NCBI RefSeq assembly: GCF_000090795.2
Contig: NW_003546489.1
Coordinates: 116,302-144,646, forward strand
Length of the DNA: 28,345 nucleotides
DNA from: Amphimedon queenslandica
Lineage: Eukaryota; Porifera; Demospongiae; Haplosclerida; Niphatidae
Reading direction: 5' to 3'
How positions within the stretch are numbered: the stretch's first letter is position 1; every line of letters begins with the position of its first letter. The position numbers and the translations under genes were made by a program. The notes beneath the pieces were generated by a model that was not told the origin of the DNA, made no database searches, and saw only the letters and a list, made by a program, of their open reading frames with translations. This document shows, in pieces, positions 9,829-18,068 of this stretch.

Positions 9829-10626
9829 CTAGTCCAACGTCATCACTCTCAGAACTATCATCTGGTCGACGTTTGCTAGTAACACAGCAGACCTGTAATG
9901 ATTCTTTAACCGACTGCTATAACTGCTACTATGATGACTTGACTTCGAACTAAGATCCTTTGATTCTCTCCGTTTACAGACTCGTTGATAATGACCAAAT
10001 CTGTTACAATCATAACACCTTGGTCCTTTCTTCTTATGATTAGACGAATTCATTGCTCCTTCAGTCGAACTACTCTTGTTACCAGTACGATCATTACTCT
10101 TTTGCTCTTTATACACCAGCTTCTCTATGACAGTGTCCATCTTTGGAACATATGGTCTAGCCTCATGTGCTGTAACTAGTGTACTATAGGAGTCAGGTAG
10201 ACTTGCCAGTAAGTGTACCACTCTGTCATTAAAAATTTCTGTCATGGCTTTGATGTGGTCATGAAAAGAATGTCCTTCCTTTAATCTAAGAGAATAGAGC
10301 TTCTTCCTCAATGTCAGCTTGTTCGCCCAAGTCTTTTACTGAAACTGACTAGCTAGCTTCTCCCACACAGTCACGGAACTGTCAGGTTCACCAAGGAGAT
10401 AGAGAAGAGCAGGATCCACAGTCAGGACGATGGTAGCGAGCGCTCGGTTATATCTAACCATGAAGTTAGCATACTCCTGCGTCGTATTATCTGTCGGCGC
10501 GACTTCCATCTCGATCACTACATTCCACAGTCCTTCTTTGACTAGTGCCACTTTACACTGGACCTTCCAAGTGGAATAATTTGTGCCATTAAGGGGAACA
10601 ACCATAGACATCTTCGCTTCAGCCAT
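9829..10626 (-). pseudogene. copia Gag with CCHC zinc knuckle
   Basis: It starts at the ATG at 10626, which follows the primer-binding site by only a few bases. The N-terminal half has the copia Gag signature LNGTNYSTWKVQCKVALVKE and ends at an in-frame TAA at 10336-10338. The same frame then continues (LRKKLYSLRLKEGHSFHDHI) with a zinc knuckle CYDCNRFGHYQRVC (about 10017-9976) for RNA binding, and stops at 9829-9831. The protease starts in the same frame at 9789, so gag and pol were probably one long ORF. The premature stop and a local frameshift near the junction make this copy non-functional. Confidence 0.9.
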
Positions 10627-10635
10627 CGTATGGTA

Positions 10636-10648
10636 CTGGGCTCATAAC
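10636..10648 (-). promoter_or_regulatory. copia primer-binding site, complementary to the anticodon arm of initiator tRNA-Met
   Basis: On the plus strand CTGGGCTCATAAC reads like the anticodon stem-loop (CAT anticodon) of eukaryotic initiator tRNA-Met, so the element strand is complementary to it, one base from the LTR end. Drosophila copia is known to prime from a half-tRNA cleaved in this loop. The tRNA comparison is from general knowledge, not from a tRNA in this window. Confidence 0.7.
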
Positions 10649-10649
10649 G

Positions 10650-10932
10650 TGATATAAACTGGTAATTTTTTAAACAAACAACTCTCAACACTTGACAAGT
10701 GATAATCACATAAAACACACTAAGAGAGCAAAAAGGAACGAGAGAGAGAAAAGCAGAACAAAGGAAGTGAACAGAACAAAAGAACAATAAACTATATACA
10801 GTATAATACATGTGGTCAGTCTAGAATGTTCTCTGCATGTTACATAACTAGAGATAATTAAGTAAACCACAATAGATTAATAAGATGTATGCATAGCAAT
10901 AATAATAAGCACTAAATTGTACATCTCCCACA
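10650..10932 (-). repeat. copia 5' LTR
   Basis: This is the uninterrupted 283-bp copy matching 6203-6733. It begins TGATATAAACT and ends TCTCCCACA on the plus strand, giving TG..CA ends. Next to it is the second CTTCC target copy (10933-10937). Confidence 0.95.
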
Positions 10933-11290
10933 CTTCCTTCTGAAGTAAGAATGGTTTTAGTTTCTGCTAAGGAGACAGAGGAATTAAATACTTTCGCTTC
11001 ATTAGCAGACAGAGTCGTAGAAGTTTCAGCGCCTTCCATTTCATTGCTAGGTACCACACAGTTGTCTACTGAGGTTGAGAGTCTGCCTACTAAAATAACA
11101 GACCTCAAGTCACTAGTGAAGTCTCTCTCTCTCAATAGGCAACATCCTAGTCGCCATATGTCTAGTCCCCCCCACCCAGTCAGGCAAAAGGACTTAGCTG
11201 GTATCACGCCCGTTTTGCCGAGAAGGCAACTAAGTGTAACCCGCCTTGTTCTTGGAGTTCAGGAAACGGGCAGGCAGGTCCCTGACGGCG
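10933..11290 (+). pseudogene. Ty3/gypsy Gag, C-terminal part
   Basis: Gag resumes directly after the copia element. It contains VRMVLVSAKETEELNTFASL, a SAPSIS segment, a coiled-coil-like EVESLPTKITDLKSLVKSLS (about 11071-11130), and a basic Ser/Arg/His stretch. A changed frame from about 11190 encodes WYHARFAEKATKCNPPCSW, a Cys/His motif seen in this gypsy group in place of a classical knuckle. A TGA follows at about 11283. The distance from the capsid half, once the copia element is discounted, is normal for one Gag. Confidence 0.82.
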
Positions 11291-12879
11291 GCCAGTGTCT
11301 TCGGCCGTTCCCCTAGTCGCCTATTTTTCATATTAGAAAGATCATTTAACCATTATTTTTTGGTAGACACTGGCGCAGAGATTAGTGTTATTCCTCCCCG
11401 TCAGTCTGATAAACAACACCTTCAACTGGGATTCCATCTACAAGTTGCTAATGGTGTTACTATTCCCACACACGGTACCCGGTCTCTCACTCTGGACCTT
11501 GGTCTGCGCCAACCTTATCGCTGGGTTTTCATTGTAGCTGACGTTAGGCATCCTAACTAGGAGCCAATTTCCTTGGACACCATTGGCTCGTGGTTGATAT
11601 TAAACAGCGAACCCTCGATGACTCTAGCACTAGCCTTACAGCTACTATTACTTGCACACACCAGAATGCACACAGGCTCACTACAATTAACCCTCTCTTT
11701 GTTTCTGAACCTTTTCTTTCTCTCCTTTTAGACTATCGAGAACTCACCCGCTCATTTATAAATACGCCCGTCAAACACAATGTTGTCTATTACATTGAGA
11801 CCTAGGGCCTCCAGTCTCCAGTCGCACTCGTTTCCCTCCTAAGCATTTGACAATCACCAGATCGGAGTTTGATCATTTGTTGAAACTGGGCATTATCCAC
11901 CCCTCCTCCAGTAACTGGTTGTCAGCACTACACATGGTCCTCAAAAAGTCTGATGATTGGAGACCATGTCAGAATTATAGAGCACTGAATAGAATTACTA
12001 TCCCAGACAGGTATCCTTTCCCACACCTACACGACCTCACATCCACTCTCAATGGAGCAGCTACTTTTTCTAAACTTGATTTAGTCAGGGCATACCACCA
12101 AATACCTGTTGCACAACAGGATATACACAAAACAGCTATTACCATGCCTTTTGGGCTGTTCGTGTTCATTTGTATGCCTTTTGGGTTGCGTAATGCAGCT
12201 CAAACATTTCAACAGTTCATTGATGAAGTATTACGTGTGTTGCAGTTTGTATACGCGCACATAGATGACGTCCTGATTGCAAGTTCCAGTGAAGCAGAAC
12301 ACAAGCAACACCTTCAGCTGGTTTTTGATCGTTTTACGGAGTATGGCGTTCTTCTACATCTGGATAAGTGTGAATTTGGTGTTACCTCTCTGCAGTTTTT
12401 GGGCCACATTATTGACTCTCAGGGAGTTCGTCCGGAGGAGACAAAAGTGTCAGTAGTTAAGGATTTTCTTATTCTAGTTTCTCAGCGCCAGCTACGGGAA
12501 TTTATTGGCATGACCAATTTCTATCACAGATTCATTCCTCACTGTGCCAGGTATTACAACCATTGCACACACTACTTAATAAAACACATGCAAAGTCTGA
12601 GTTCTAGTGGTCAGAGGAATGTACTTTAGCTTTTAATTCTGTAAAAAATGCCCTGGCTAATGCCACGTGGCTGTATCACCCCATTCCTGATGCTCCTACC
12701 TCTTTAATGACTGATGCATCTGATATTGCTGTTAGAGCTGTATTGCAGCAATTGATCAATGGTCAATGGAAGCCCATTTCCTATTTCTCTCACAAGCTAT
12801 CCCACAATGAGAGGTAGTATAGCACTTATGATTGTGAACTTTTGGCAATATATCTTGCCATTAAGCAGTTTCGCCATTT
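11291..12879 (+). pseudogene. Ty3/gypsy Pol: protease, reverse transcriptase, start of RNase H
   Basis: The retropepsin-like protease has VDTGAEISVIP with the catalytic Asp at 11366-11368. After a TAG at about 11558 a linker leads to RT at about 11847-12629. RT contains [56 protein letters not shown] and [10 protein letters not shown], then [13 protein letters not shown], which are Ty3-class RT boxes. The YxDD box reads HIDD (12258-12269), so the conserved Tyr is lost. RNase H begins at about 12640 with LMTDASDIAV and CELLAI, broken by a TAG at about 12816. It is cut at 12879 by the 423-bp MITE and resumes at 13303. Several frame changes separate these modules. Confidence 0.92.
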
Positions 12880-13302
12880 GTGACCCGATATGAGAAAACC
12901 AGGCTATATGCTCCAAAATTGAAAAATGAGATTTATGGTTTTCTTAATTCAGCAAAGTTTTTCCTATCTTTTGGTCCTTCTTCCATGTCATTTGACACAT
13001 CTAGTGCTGAGTTATGCTTATTTATGCAACAAGAAGTCTAAACGAATGAAATTAAGTTACAACCATTTTTATCATTATTATCTTGCATTATTGACATGGT
13101 ACGCAACAAAGAGAAAGGTCTGTAAATGACATTTTAAAAGTTATTGTAGGGCAAACTTGGTATCAAATGAAAGGAAATTCTTTATACAATATTTTTTTGG
13201 TATAATCTCAGTTTTGATAAGGTACCGCTGTCACAACTTTAAGAAGCCATATCTCTAATTGATAATTCCCGCAGATAGCCTGGTTTTTTTATATTGGGTC
13301 AC
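12880..13302. mobile_element. 423-bp MITE in the RNase H region
   Basis: The ends GTGACCCGATATGAG and (reversed) GTGACCCAATATAAA start inverted repeats of about 29 bp, both running into AACCAGGCTAT. ATTT flanks both sides (12876-12879 and 13303-13306). Taking out the insert and one ATTT restores the RNase H reading frame across the site. The core is AT-rich, and the 67-codon open stretch at 12926-13129 has no recognisable domain. Confidence 0.92.
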
Positions 13303-14126
13303 ATTTTATAGAGGGACGTGTATTCTCCGTATACACTGATTATAAACCACTAATATTTTCATTGTCTACTAAGTCTGAAAGACATTCCCCACGGCAACTC
13401 AGACATTTAGATTTCATTGCTCAATTTACAAATAATATACAGGGTCCCCATAATCCCGTAGCAGATGCCTTATCGTGGATAGAGCTCAACTCGGTTGGAT
13501 CTTCACCTACAATTGACTTGGAAGCAATGGCAGCAGCTCAAGATAATTGTAGTTTCCTCTCAGTGGAATCATAACACCACTCTCTCATTCTTCAACCCTT
13601 TTCTCTTCCTCAATGTAATCATTCTATTATTTGTGATATGTCACAAGATACGCCATGCCCAGTGGTCCCACCTTCCTTCAGGAGGTCAGTTTTTGACACA
13701 TTACATAGCCTCTCTCATCCAGGCATTAGAGCTACCCAGCAGTTTATTTCTGCTCGTTTTGTTTGGCCAAAGATGCACTCCCTTATTAAGCAGTGGACCC
13801 GATCATGTCTTCCCTGTCAGCGTTCTAAAGTCATTCGACACACACTCTCTCCCCTTTCTCATTTACCCACTCCAAGCTCATGTTTTGATCATAGTCACGT
13901 TGACATGTGGGCCACCTAACTCTCTCTCAGGGACACCGCTATCTCCTCACCTGCATTGACAGGTTCACTCGTTGGCCAGAGGTATTTCCTCTTCCAGATA
14001 TCTCTGCCCCTTCAGTAGCCCAGGCATTAGTGTCTGGTTGGATCTCTCGCTTTGGTGTCCCATCAATTATCACCACTGATACAGGAGGCCAGTTTGAGTC
14101 CTCGCTTTGGACACAATTGATGGCTA
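13303..14126 (+). pseudogene. Ty3/gypsy Pol: end of RNase H and N-terminal/core integrase
   Basis: RNase H finishes with EGRVFSVYTDYKPLIFSLST and HNPVADALSWIE (about 13310-13480). A linker leads to the integrase zinc domain: two His (HSLSHPG) and two Cys (CLPCQRSK) at about 13700-13830, giving the H2C2 pattern. The core has HVDMW with the first Asp (about 13900), a one-base frame change at about 13910, then RFTRWPEVFPLPDISAPSVA and TTDTGGQFESSLW with the second Asp (about 14078). Integrase is cut at 14126 by the TA-flanked transposon and continues at 17032. Confidence 0.9.
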
Positions 14127-14260
14127 CCATATAGCGGGAAAGTTTCGTGGCAAAAAACTTTCGTGGTTTGGAGGTTCCTGACCTATTCGTGGTTTTTATT
14201 TTCGTGGATTATGATTGTAGCAGCCACGCCTCTCATTAATTTACTATAATACCACACCTT
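14127..14260 (+). repeat. Left terminal and subterminal repeats of the TA-flanked transposon
   Basis: After the terminal CCATATAGCGGGAAAG, TTCGTGG occurs four times within 80 bases (about 14143, 14161, 14196, 14213). The same word in inverted form is clustered at the right end, 16947-17015. Such clusters are typical transposase-binding sites. Confidence 0.8.
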
Positions 14261-14298
14261 TTTAATAATAATTAATTTAATTAACAAAAACCACACCC

Positions 14299-15281
14299 AT
14301 GCAGGTGCATGGCTGCATCATGTTTCAAATAGAAGGAATGGTCAGAGGCTACCACTACTATAAGGATATATGGGAAGCTGTCATTGGAGAAGAGCTAGAT
14401 TGTGAAAGAGAACATGGCAATATTCATGATTTATATGCCGTTGCAGTGAAGCAGAAGTCAGGAGTGACTGTAGGTCACCTTCCAAAGAAAATATCATTGG
14501 TTTGTTCACTCTTTCTTAGACGGGGAGGTTTAATACTGTGCACTGTGAGTGGTAGTAGACGGTATTCTTCAGATTTAGAACAAGGTGGACTAGAAATACC
14601 ATTCACAATCACATTTGGTATTGGAGGTAATGATAAGCTTGGTGATTTAGAAAAGAAGGCAGAGAAGCTAGTAAAGTCTGCCCTTAGTACGGTGACATCT
14701 ACTGTTCAAAGTGCTGAAACAGAAAGGAAAAGTGAAGATGGTCCAGAACCAAAGAAGAGAAAGTTGGATGAGCCAAGGGATGAAACAATTTGGGAGTATG
14801 AGATAAGGAATGGACATATGCTGACAAATGCATCTTTTAATATGGCACAAGATGTTTTGAAGAAACAATATCCTGCTATTAAAGGTTTTATATCGACAGT
14901 GGATCAATATCAGACACCAGCAGCTGGTAGTGGAGTAAATCAACTCCAAATATTTCATTGTCAGAGTTGGGCTCATTGGATTGCTGCATCCAGTATTGGC
15001 AATGTTGATAGTGTTCATGTGTATGACTCCGTATTTAGCTCTCTAGATAGTTATAGTAAGGAAGTTGTGTCAAAGCATTTTCAAGGCACAGCATCAAAAT
15101 GTGTCCTTTGCAGAAACAAATTGGAGGTAAAGATTGTAGCTTGTTTGCCATAGCAGTGATAACAGCAATAGCTCATGGCATAGATCCTTCAAAATCTGTT
15201 TTTGTTCAGGATAAAATGAGACATCACCTTCTTAGTTGTTTACAAAACAATAATATCACACCATTTCCATGCATTACATAA
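14299..15281 (+). CDS. HIRAN domain plus Ulp1/C48-like cysteine protease (one frameshift)
   Basis: From the ATG at 14299, residues 9-106 form a HIRAN-type domain (VRGYHYYKDIWEAVIGEEL, HDLYAVAVKQKSGVTVGHLP, ending IPFTITFG). HIRAN domains bind DNA ends or single-strand DNA in HLTF-like proteins. A Glu/Lys-rich helical linker (about 111-160) includes PKKRK at 151-155, a likely nuclear signal. Residues about 170-260 look like a C48 protease: LTNASFNMAQDVLKKQYP, then the catalytic His in SWAHWIAAS (H226) and Asp in VHVYDS (D243). The catalytic Cys is in the next frame: QIGGKDCSLFAIAV (about 15120-15161), with the oxyanion Gln in front, followed by MRHHLLSCLQ to TAA at 15279-15281. The frame change lies between about 15090 and 15118, and I see no GT..AG intron that explains it. 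In this position the gene is transposon cargo. Its substrate could be SUMO or a similar modifier, which is inference. Confidence 0.82.
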
Positions 15282-15392
15282 TTTTGTCATCATAATTAAT
15301 ATTATTTAGTATTATTAAATCAATAAGAACATGATTTATTTACAAGAAATTATTATTGCATGACTGGTAATGTTATAAGGAAATACACACTA

Positions 15393-16854
15393 CTAATTAA
15401 AGAGAAAATCAGATGTGATACCAGCACCTTTAAATCCATTTATAATAATACTTGGCTTTGATAGTAAATACTCATGGAGCTTTACAAACCATCCAGCAGC
15501 AATGGGTTTCACAACACTTAGTAGTAAATCCACGGGTTCCTTGATACCATTTCTCATTTGATTCTGAAGTTGTTCAGAATACCATTTCTGGAACTGGTTA
15601 CGTACAAAATCTTTTGCTGGTTTAATAACGCTGATATCGAGAGGTTGAAGGCGGTCCGTACAATTGGCAGGAACAGTTACAACATCAATATTATTCTTTA
15701 CCAGAAGCTCCAATATGTCCGCTGTGCACTGTGCTTTAAATTTGTCAAATATTACTAATGCACGCTGTTCTGTACTCAATTTCAATTCCTTTCTCTTTTT
15801 TTCGACATATGGTACCAGAATGTTGAGAATGTACTGTTTCATTGTAGTCTCATTACACCAGTGGTTATGAGAATGCGTTATGTGCCAACTGGGTGGAAAG
15901 GTAAAAGATGGGTGACATTTAGAAATTTTGCCCTGGTATACAAGCTGCACTGGTAAAAAATCTCCAGTCATGGAGAAGCCAAAAACGGCAGTGATTTGCC
16001 TCTTGTCATCAAGACCACAAATTTCAACCCTCCTTGATCCTTTCTCAGCCATAGTCCATGCTGAAACAGGGACATAGTGCATGCCAGTTTGATCCCAGTT
16101 AATAATGAGATCAAGTGGAATGTCTTCCATCGTCACTACAGCTTTAATATCAATCAGAAATTGTTCCTTTCTTTCCTGAAAATCTTCAATAAAAACTTTT
16201 GCCTTAGTACCTGCTTTACGCTTCACAAATCCCATGCGGTTAAGGAGGCTTTTTGCCCAAGATTTGGTAATGGTAAGATGACCTCCATTACAGGCTAATA
16301 AATTGGCATCTTTGTGTGAGACTAAGCCTTCAGCAGTCCCCATAACAACTGCAGTATTTACAACTGAACCATTGTCCCGCAAAAAGATTTTGTAGTCACG
16401 AACCTGTTTATCTAACTCATCACCTATGAGCAGTGGACGACCCATCTTCTTTTGAGGGAGTTCAGTGATGGCGATGGACTTCACTTCTACTTGATCTATT
16501 TGCTCTGTTACTCTCTTTTTGAGTTCACTTTTGTATAAATCTCGCCAGTCCCATACAGTGTTTTCCTTTAAGTTAGGATGATCTTTAATAAAGGGACGAA
16601 CCGCTGCAGCAACACCACATTCAGTGGCTCTCTTCCCAATTAAAGCCTTCTGTTCAGCTGTGTACTTAGCATAAGGACCTCTTTCTTGTTGTAGTAGTCC
16701 CTGATGATTCGGCACTTTCCATAATAGCTCCAACACGTGAATTAGCCGCTTTAATAGCAGCAGGGGGTAAAACTTTGGCTAGTGGACCATTTGGATTGGG
16801 CAAAGGACCTTGTTTCCTTCCATCTTTTCTCTCAAAATAGCGTAGCAATGCCAT
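15393..16854 (-). CDS. DDE_1-superfamily transposase (pogo/Tc1-mariner type), one frameshift
   Basis: The likely start is the ATG at 16854 (MALLRYFERKDGRK). The first 55 or so codons run in one frame, and the protein continues in a second frame from about 16690 (GPYAKYTAEQKALIGKRA), so a single frameshift lies near 16680-16690. The helix-turn-helix-like region covers about the first 50 residues of the long frame. The DDE_1 catalytic core then shows IINWDQTGMHYVP (first Asp, residue 215 of the 447-residue frame), ALVIFDKFKAQCT (second Asp, 331) and DRLQPLDISV (third Asp, 367). It also has TMAEKGSRRVEICGLDDKRQ and GDFLPVQLVYQGK, both typical of the family. It ends with TAA at 15393-15395. It would cut and paste the element into TA sites. 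The convergent arrangement and shared terminal repeats link it to the HIRAN-protease gene. Confidence 0.92.
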
Positions 16855-16939
16855 CTTCCTTAATTTTGTGCACGCGTGAAAACATGTGCTATTAATGACC
16901 ACGCCTATTGCAACGAATTGGGCGTAGCTCTTTTTAATT

Positions 16940-17029
16940 AAAATTATTCGTGGTTTTTAATTTCGTGGTGTCCTTCAAAACCACGAAAACCACGAAAGTT
17001 TTTGGCCACGAAAGTTTCCGGCTATATGG
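16940..17029 (-). repeat. Right terminal and subterminal repeats of the TA-flanked transposon
   Basis: The segment holds both orientations of the CGTGG word: TTCGTGG at about 16948 and 16963 and CCACGAAA at about 16981, 16990 and 17006. It ends in CCGGCTATATGG, the inverted copy of the left end. Confidence 0.8.
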
Positions 17030-17031
17030 TA

Positions 17032-17600
17032 TGTTGGGTACTGTCCGGTGTAGAACTACTTCATATCATCCTCAAGCCAATGGTTTGGTTGAGCGTTTCC
17101 AATGGCAGCTCAAAGCAGCTCTCAAGACCAACGCTGGTACATCCTGGACTGAGTCTTTACCACTAGTACTGTTGGGACTACGTACTGCACTCAAAGGTGA
17201 TCTAAATTGTACAGCTGCCGAGTTGGTTTACGGTATGTCTTTACATTTGCCTGGTGAGTTTTTTTCTCCATCAGCAGCTCCTGTTGCAACATATATCACT
17301 AGATTAAAGCAGTATATGAGGACTCTTCATGCTGTTCCTACCACAACTTACAGCTCATGCACCTCATTCATTGATAATTCACTCTTCTCCACGTCTCATG
17401 TTTTCATTCGACGAGACTTTGTTAAGAGGCTATTAGAACAGACATATGATGGTCCATTTAAAGTCCTCTCTCGTTCACATAAGCACTTCATTGTGGATAT
17501 AAATGGGAAGCAGAATGCAGTCAGCATCGATAGGTTGAAGGCTGCTCACCTAGATTGTTCACACTCTTCCTTTTTCCTCCTCTCCAACTCTACCCCCTGA
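17032..17600 (+). pseudogene. Ty3/gypsy integrase, C-terminal part
   Basis: It continues the catalytic core directly after the TA-flanked transposon: RCRTTSYHPQANGLVERF contains the catalytic Glu (about 17090), and LPLVLLGLRTALK and TAAELVYGMSLHLPGEFF follow. The C-terminal part has YDGPFKVLSRSHKHFIVDIN, the GPF-like/SH3-like DNA-binding module, and SIDRLKAAHLD. It ends at TGA 17598-17600. This stretch is itself undamaged for about 190 codons. Confidence 0.93.
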
Positions 17601-17736
17601 TTCTACTCCCTCTTCTTCACCAATTCCTGTTTCACAGCTTCCCTCCACCACTCACACTCATTCAGGACATCGTGTCCATTTTCCTGATCGGCTCCTCAAT
17701 CTTTAGCATTCCCATTGCCCACTGGTGGGGGAGTAC
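17601..17736 (+). other. Gypsy 3' untranslated segment with polypurine tract
   Basis: A pyrimidine-rich stretch is followed by TGGTGGGGGAGTA (about 17724-17736) immediately before the 3' LTR start. This is the probable plus-strand primer site. Confidence 0.7.
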
Positions 17737-18068
17737 TGTAGTGGCTAGCAAAGTAACTAGTATTATTATTATTATTGTTAATCTGAGACTGATTACCCTT
17801 ATCATATTACTGTTATTATTGTTTGCTGTTGCTAGCATTAGTAGTCTAACAAATAAATTATCATTATCATTATTATTATTGTTATTATTATTATTGCTAT
17901 TGTCTTGTTCACGTATGCGCACACTCACACACATGTTCTTTTATCCTTTTTCCTTCTCTTCTCCTTGTTCAGTCTTTTCCGATTTTCCCAATTGTTTATC
18001 TTTGTCAATCTCGTGCATTAGCATGTTCTACTTGTGAATAAAGAGTTTTGGTGGACTTAAGCTCCACA
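17737..18068 (+). repeat. Ty3/gypsy 3' LTR
   Basis: It starts TGTAGTGGCTAGC and ends GCTCCACA. The microsatellite of ATT/ATC units (about 17760-17895) is shorter than in the 5' copy. It retains AATAAA at 18037-18042, a likely polyadenylation signal. Confidence 0.93.

Larger units (their letters stand above)
6203..10932 (-). mobile_element. Ty1/copia LTR retrotransposon, nested in the Ty3 gag gene
   Basis: Two LTRs (6203-6733, itself interrupted, and 10650-10932) flank minus-strand Gag and Pol in the copia order protease, integrase, RT, RNase H. The element is bounded by a perfect CTTCC duplication. Read in its own direction, each LTR starts TGTG and ends TATATCA. A purine tract (6734-6747) adjoins the 3' LTR and a tRNA-complementary site (10636-10648) adjoins the 5' LTR. 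Stops and frameshifts throughout pol make it non-autonomous. Confidence 0.95.
14127..17029. mobile_element. 2.9-kb TA-flanked DNA transposon carrying a DDE_1 transposase and a HIRAN-protease gene
   Basis: Terminal inverted repeats begin CCATATAGCGGGAAAG on the left and (reversed) CCATATAGCCGGAAAC on the right, and continue into TTTCGTGGC, AAAAACTTTCGTGG. TA lies outside both ends (14125-14126 and 17030-17031). Removing the element and one TA leaves the gypsy integrase in frame, with the spacing normal for the family between the GGQF and YHPQANG boxes. This is strong support for these exact borders. TA duplication and a DDE_1 transposase place it in the Tc1/mariner-pogo supergroup. Two genes lie convergently inside, 111 bp apart. 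Each has one frameshift, far fewer lesions than the surrounding gypsy element. Confidence 0.92.
5373..18068 (+). mobile_element. Ty3/gypsy LTR retrotransposon, decayed and interrupted
   Basis: Near-identical LTRs (5373-5729 and 17737-18068), starting TGTAGTG and ending CTCCACA, bracket gag, protease, RT, RNase H and integrase in the Ty3 order. A primer-binding site follows the 5' LTR and a purine-rich tract precedes the 3' LTR. Roughly 4.6 kb of its own sequence remains once the copia element (6203-10932), the MITE (12880-13302) and the TA-flanked transposon (14127-17029) are set aside. The flanks AGGCT and GGGTT are not a clean duplication, so the insertion site has diverged or was altered. 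Frameshifts, stops and a changed RT box mean it cannot be autonomous. Confidence 0.93.

Noticed and set aside
12926..13129. 67-codon ORF inside the 423-bp MITE
   Set aside because: No domain. The MITE is too short to encode a transposase, and AT-rich codons explain the openness.
13495..13959. 154-codon ORF over the gypsy integrase
   Set aside because: This is an out-of-frame shadow of the integrase zinc domain, which is read in the neighbouring frame.
14131..17025. Four-base TATA target duplication for the DNA transposon
   Set aside because: Placing the borders at TATA also keeps the frame but leaves four extra integrase residues and ignores inverted-repeat identity in CCATATAG. TA with longer inverted repeats fits better.
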